49,074 bases of DNA from a virus: the IMG/VR virus record IMGVR_UViG_3300031952_000027, positions 1 to 49,074 of that record; one strand, 5' to 3'. This document shows positions 47,563-49,074 of this stretch, in pieces. A program made the position numbers and the translations under genes. Position 1 is the first letter of the stretch, and each line of letters opens with the position of its first letter. The notes under the pieces are model-generated. The model was given only the letters and a program-made list of their open reading frames with translations. It searched no databases and was not told the DNA's origin.

Positions 47563-48591
47563 TTAAGCAGGTGTTTGTGCAATACCAACTGTTATTGCAA
47601 CATTATTGTCTGAACTATCTGCCATACTATGTCCAACAACAGTTACACTGGTTGAGGTAGTGCATAGATCGGTAGTGTTGGCAGCAGGATTGACAACCAA
47701 TAAATTACCATCTGTAAAACCCGCAGCCGATTCTATTGCCGCAGTAAGAGTTACACAAGAGCCAGTGCCCATAACAACTGCGTGAAAAACTGGATTTATG
47801 AGGGTGTTACGTAGTTGAGCTTTAGTAATCTTTAGAAAATGAGCATCTGCAGCACTTGACCTGATTACCCACATACAATCAATAAAGGTGCATTCTTTCA
47901 TTCCATATGTTCCCCCAGCCGCACCCGTAACAGAATTAGCCTCTGTCACAAAACGAACTGCAGAAGACACAAGAGAATCATAGCCAAATACACATCGTCT
48001 AAATGTTCCACCAGCTTCGGCGATTACCATTTCACAACAAGTAGTAAGATTAAGATTATCTGCTACTTCAAACTGAAACATACAGTCCTGCCATAAAGTA
48101 CTACTTCCGGCAGATACAACTACATGGATAGCAGCGGCATTAGTATCATTCTGAATGAACTTTAGATTTCGGAAGGTATTGCGAGTACCGGTTACTTTTA
48201 TCAAGGAATCAGATGCCGCACCAACAGTCCCCGTAATTCTTGTTCCTTGCTCTGTATACCTACCACCACTTTCCATACCAACTACGTGAATTCTACTTTT
48301 AGACCAAGCGATTTCAGAGGCAATAACGTGTGCAGAATGCGCATCCATCAAAATAACATCATTGTTATTTGTCGTGGCGGCAGTATAAGCCGCTAACAAT
48401 GTAGTAAAGAATCGCACATTACCATCTGGGTCTACCTTGCAAACATCCTCAAGAATCTGATAATTAGGGTCAGCAGAATCGTCTGGACTCATCACTACAA
48501 AGATCCTTCCGAACGTAGGACAGACACTTGCAGCAACAGCATTCAATCTGTTGAGCAATGCAGCGCCATATCCTGAATTTTGATTATACAT
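47563..48591 (-). CDS. Parallel beta-helix protein next to the capsid gene
   Basis: 342 residues. Short strands with Asn/Ser/Thr turns repeat about every 22-28 residues between about 105 and 270 (for example FRNLKFIQND, WQDCMFQFEV, FRRCVFGYDS, MKECTFIDCM), the rung pattern of a right-handed beta-helix. It starts 176 bases after the capsid stop, behind an unusually strong AAGGAGGTGGATC word located about 24 bases before its ATG. Probably a capsid or head-fibre decoration. Confidence 0.6.
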   Translation of the reverse strand: MYNQNSGYGAALLNRLNAVAASVCPTFGRIFVVMSPDDSADPNYQILEDVCKVDPDGNVRFFTTLLAAYTAATTNNNDVILMDAHSAHVIASEIAWSKSRIHVVGMESGGRYTEQGTRITGTVGAASDSLIKVTGTRNTFRNLKFIQNDTNAAAIHVVVSAGSSTLWQDCMFQFEVADNLNLTTCCEMVIAEAGGTFRRCVFGYDSLVSSAVRFVTEANSVTGAAGGTYGMKECTFIDCMWVIRSSAADAHFLKITKAQLRNTLINPVFHAVVMGTGSCVTLTAAIESAAGFTDGNLLVVNPAANTTDLCTTSTSVTVVGHSMADSSDNNVAITVGIAQTPA

Positions 48592-48700
48592 ATTTTTATT
48601 CGTTGTTTGAGATCCACCTCCTTCCTAAACTCATTAGAAAATAAGTTATAATCTCATAAACGATATTAATTTTTACTCTTCGACCTTTACGGACTTACTT

Positions 48701-48724
48701 CTGGTGGCGATTATTCGTCACCAG
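48701..48724. other. Hairpin after the capsid gene
   Basis: CTGGTGGCG (48701-48709) and CGTCACCAG (48716-48724) pair over nine positions with one G-U pair (plus-strand RNA) around a 6-base loop. It lies between the capsid stop at 48768 and the next gene at 48591. No U-run follows, so its role may be mRNA protection or processing. Confidence 0.5.
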
Positions 48725-48767
48725 CCAAAAGCCCACAAGGATAGGAAACTATTTTGACTTACCAAGT

Positions 48768-49074
48768 TTACGCAGCGCCGTCTCCGGTACTAAACTTAAT
48801 CCACTGACCGGTAACGATTGTAATACCATATCCTGCGCGGACACGATACTCCCAGTCGTCTGTCTGTACGTCTTCTCCGTTAGAACCTGCAGTAGGTGCA
48901 ATCATATGAGGTGCCTCCCAAACTCCTAAGTAGAAATTTGAAAGTTTGCTCGATGCGATTCCCCAGTAATACCTCTTAGTGGTGTCTCTTACACCGGCAG
49001 CGGTAAAAGCGATTCTTGGAAGAATAACGTGCTTATACGAACCCGAGTACGGATTAATAACGCCAGCGTGAGCA
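48768..49074 (-). CDS. Major capsid protein, C-terminal part (right-hand copy)
   Basis: The segment holds the final 17 codons and stop of the capsid gene (48768-48820), followed by 254 bases that repeat the window start. Read with bases 1-961 on the circle it completes a 337-residue protein ending Phe-Ser-Thr-Gly-Asp-Gly-Ala-Ala. In this copy codon 279 reads Lys because of T at 48947. Confidence 0.85.
   Translation of the reverse strand, partial: AHAGVINPYSGSYKHVILPRIAFTAAGVRDTTKRYYWGIASSKLSNFYLGVWEAPHMIAPTAGSNGEDVQTDDWEYRVRAGYGITIVTGQWIKFSTGDGAA
48821..49074. repeat. Terminal direct repeat, right copy (pairs with 1-254)
   Basis: Identical to bases 1-254 apart from T at 48947 (G at 127). 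It lies inside the capsid gene. See the left copy for interpretation. Confidence 0.95.

Noticed and set aside
1-49074. CRISPR array, integrase or partition system.
   Set aside because: No regularly spaced repeats with unique spacers, no recombinase motifs and no ParA/ParB-like gene were found; the intergenic linkers are separated by genes, not spacers.

Overview
The window is a complete, circularly closing genome of a short-tailed (podovirus-like) tailed phage, about 48.8 kb per circle, plus 254 bases of overlap: bases 1-254 recur at 48821-49074 with one mismatch (127 G, 48947 T). The major capsid gene runs across the junction and stays in frame, so the closure is real. The gene set fits a podovirus: terminase pair, large portal, scaffold, capsid protein, adaptor-like and beta-propeller nozzle-like tail proteins, large ejected internal proteins, fibres, and no tape measure, tail tube or sheath. 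The host cannot be named. The DNA is AT-rich, the standard code works throughout, promoters look like sigma-70 (TTGACA-17-TATAAT), and most start codons lack a Shine-Dalgarno sequence and follow an A/T-rich AAAAATATG-type leader. That would suit a low-GC bacterium, possibly a lineage that uses leaders without Shine-Dalgarno sites, but this is only an inference.

Layout. Almost everything is on the minus strand. The virion operon starts at small terminase (7808) and runs left through large terminase, portal, scaffold and capsid. It crosses the circle junction, continues through a beta-helix protein, a coiled-coil protein and a cassette of membrane-anchored fibre-like proteins (45410 to 37595), then through tail and ejection proteins (37592 to 26238), and ends in a lysis block: small membrane protein, papain-like peptidase, holin, transglycosylase (26058 to 23489). 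A near-consensus promoter at 23374-23402 starts the second minus-strand operon: helix-turn-helix and HNH genes, PD-(D/E)XK exonuclease, SSB-like protein, DnaD-like initiator, NinB-like protein, a second lytic enzyme with a membrane protein, a phosphoesterase, and a long accessory array of small genes down to 9699. A short plus-strand cluster of seven mostly tiny genes (8027-9456) diverges from the terminase promoter region and meets the accessory operon at a block of hairpin terminators (9478-9678). One HNH gene (25419-25898) is a plus-strand insertion.

Working model. The phage carries no DNA polymerase, helicase, primase, RNA polymerase or integrase that I can see. It probably redirects the host replisome with the DnaD-like initiator, SSB-like protein and exonuclease, and methylates DNA with two adenine methyltransferases. 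Notable non-coding features are: (i) leaders made of two interleaved inverted repeats (A-B-A'-B') placed two bases before start codons, one directly behind a consensus promoter; (ii) a conserved linker between accessory genes that carries the last codons and stop of one gene and the start context of the next, so the array looks like exchangeable cassettes; (iii) a promoter-plus-hairpin small RNA candidate at 9624-9680; and (iv) an HNH insertion that appears to have replaced and duplicated the 3' end of a small membrane-protein gene. No stretch over 300 bases lacks a gene; the largest non-coding stretches are 7809-8026 (promoters and a tandem repeat) and 9457-9698 (terminators and a small RNA).
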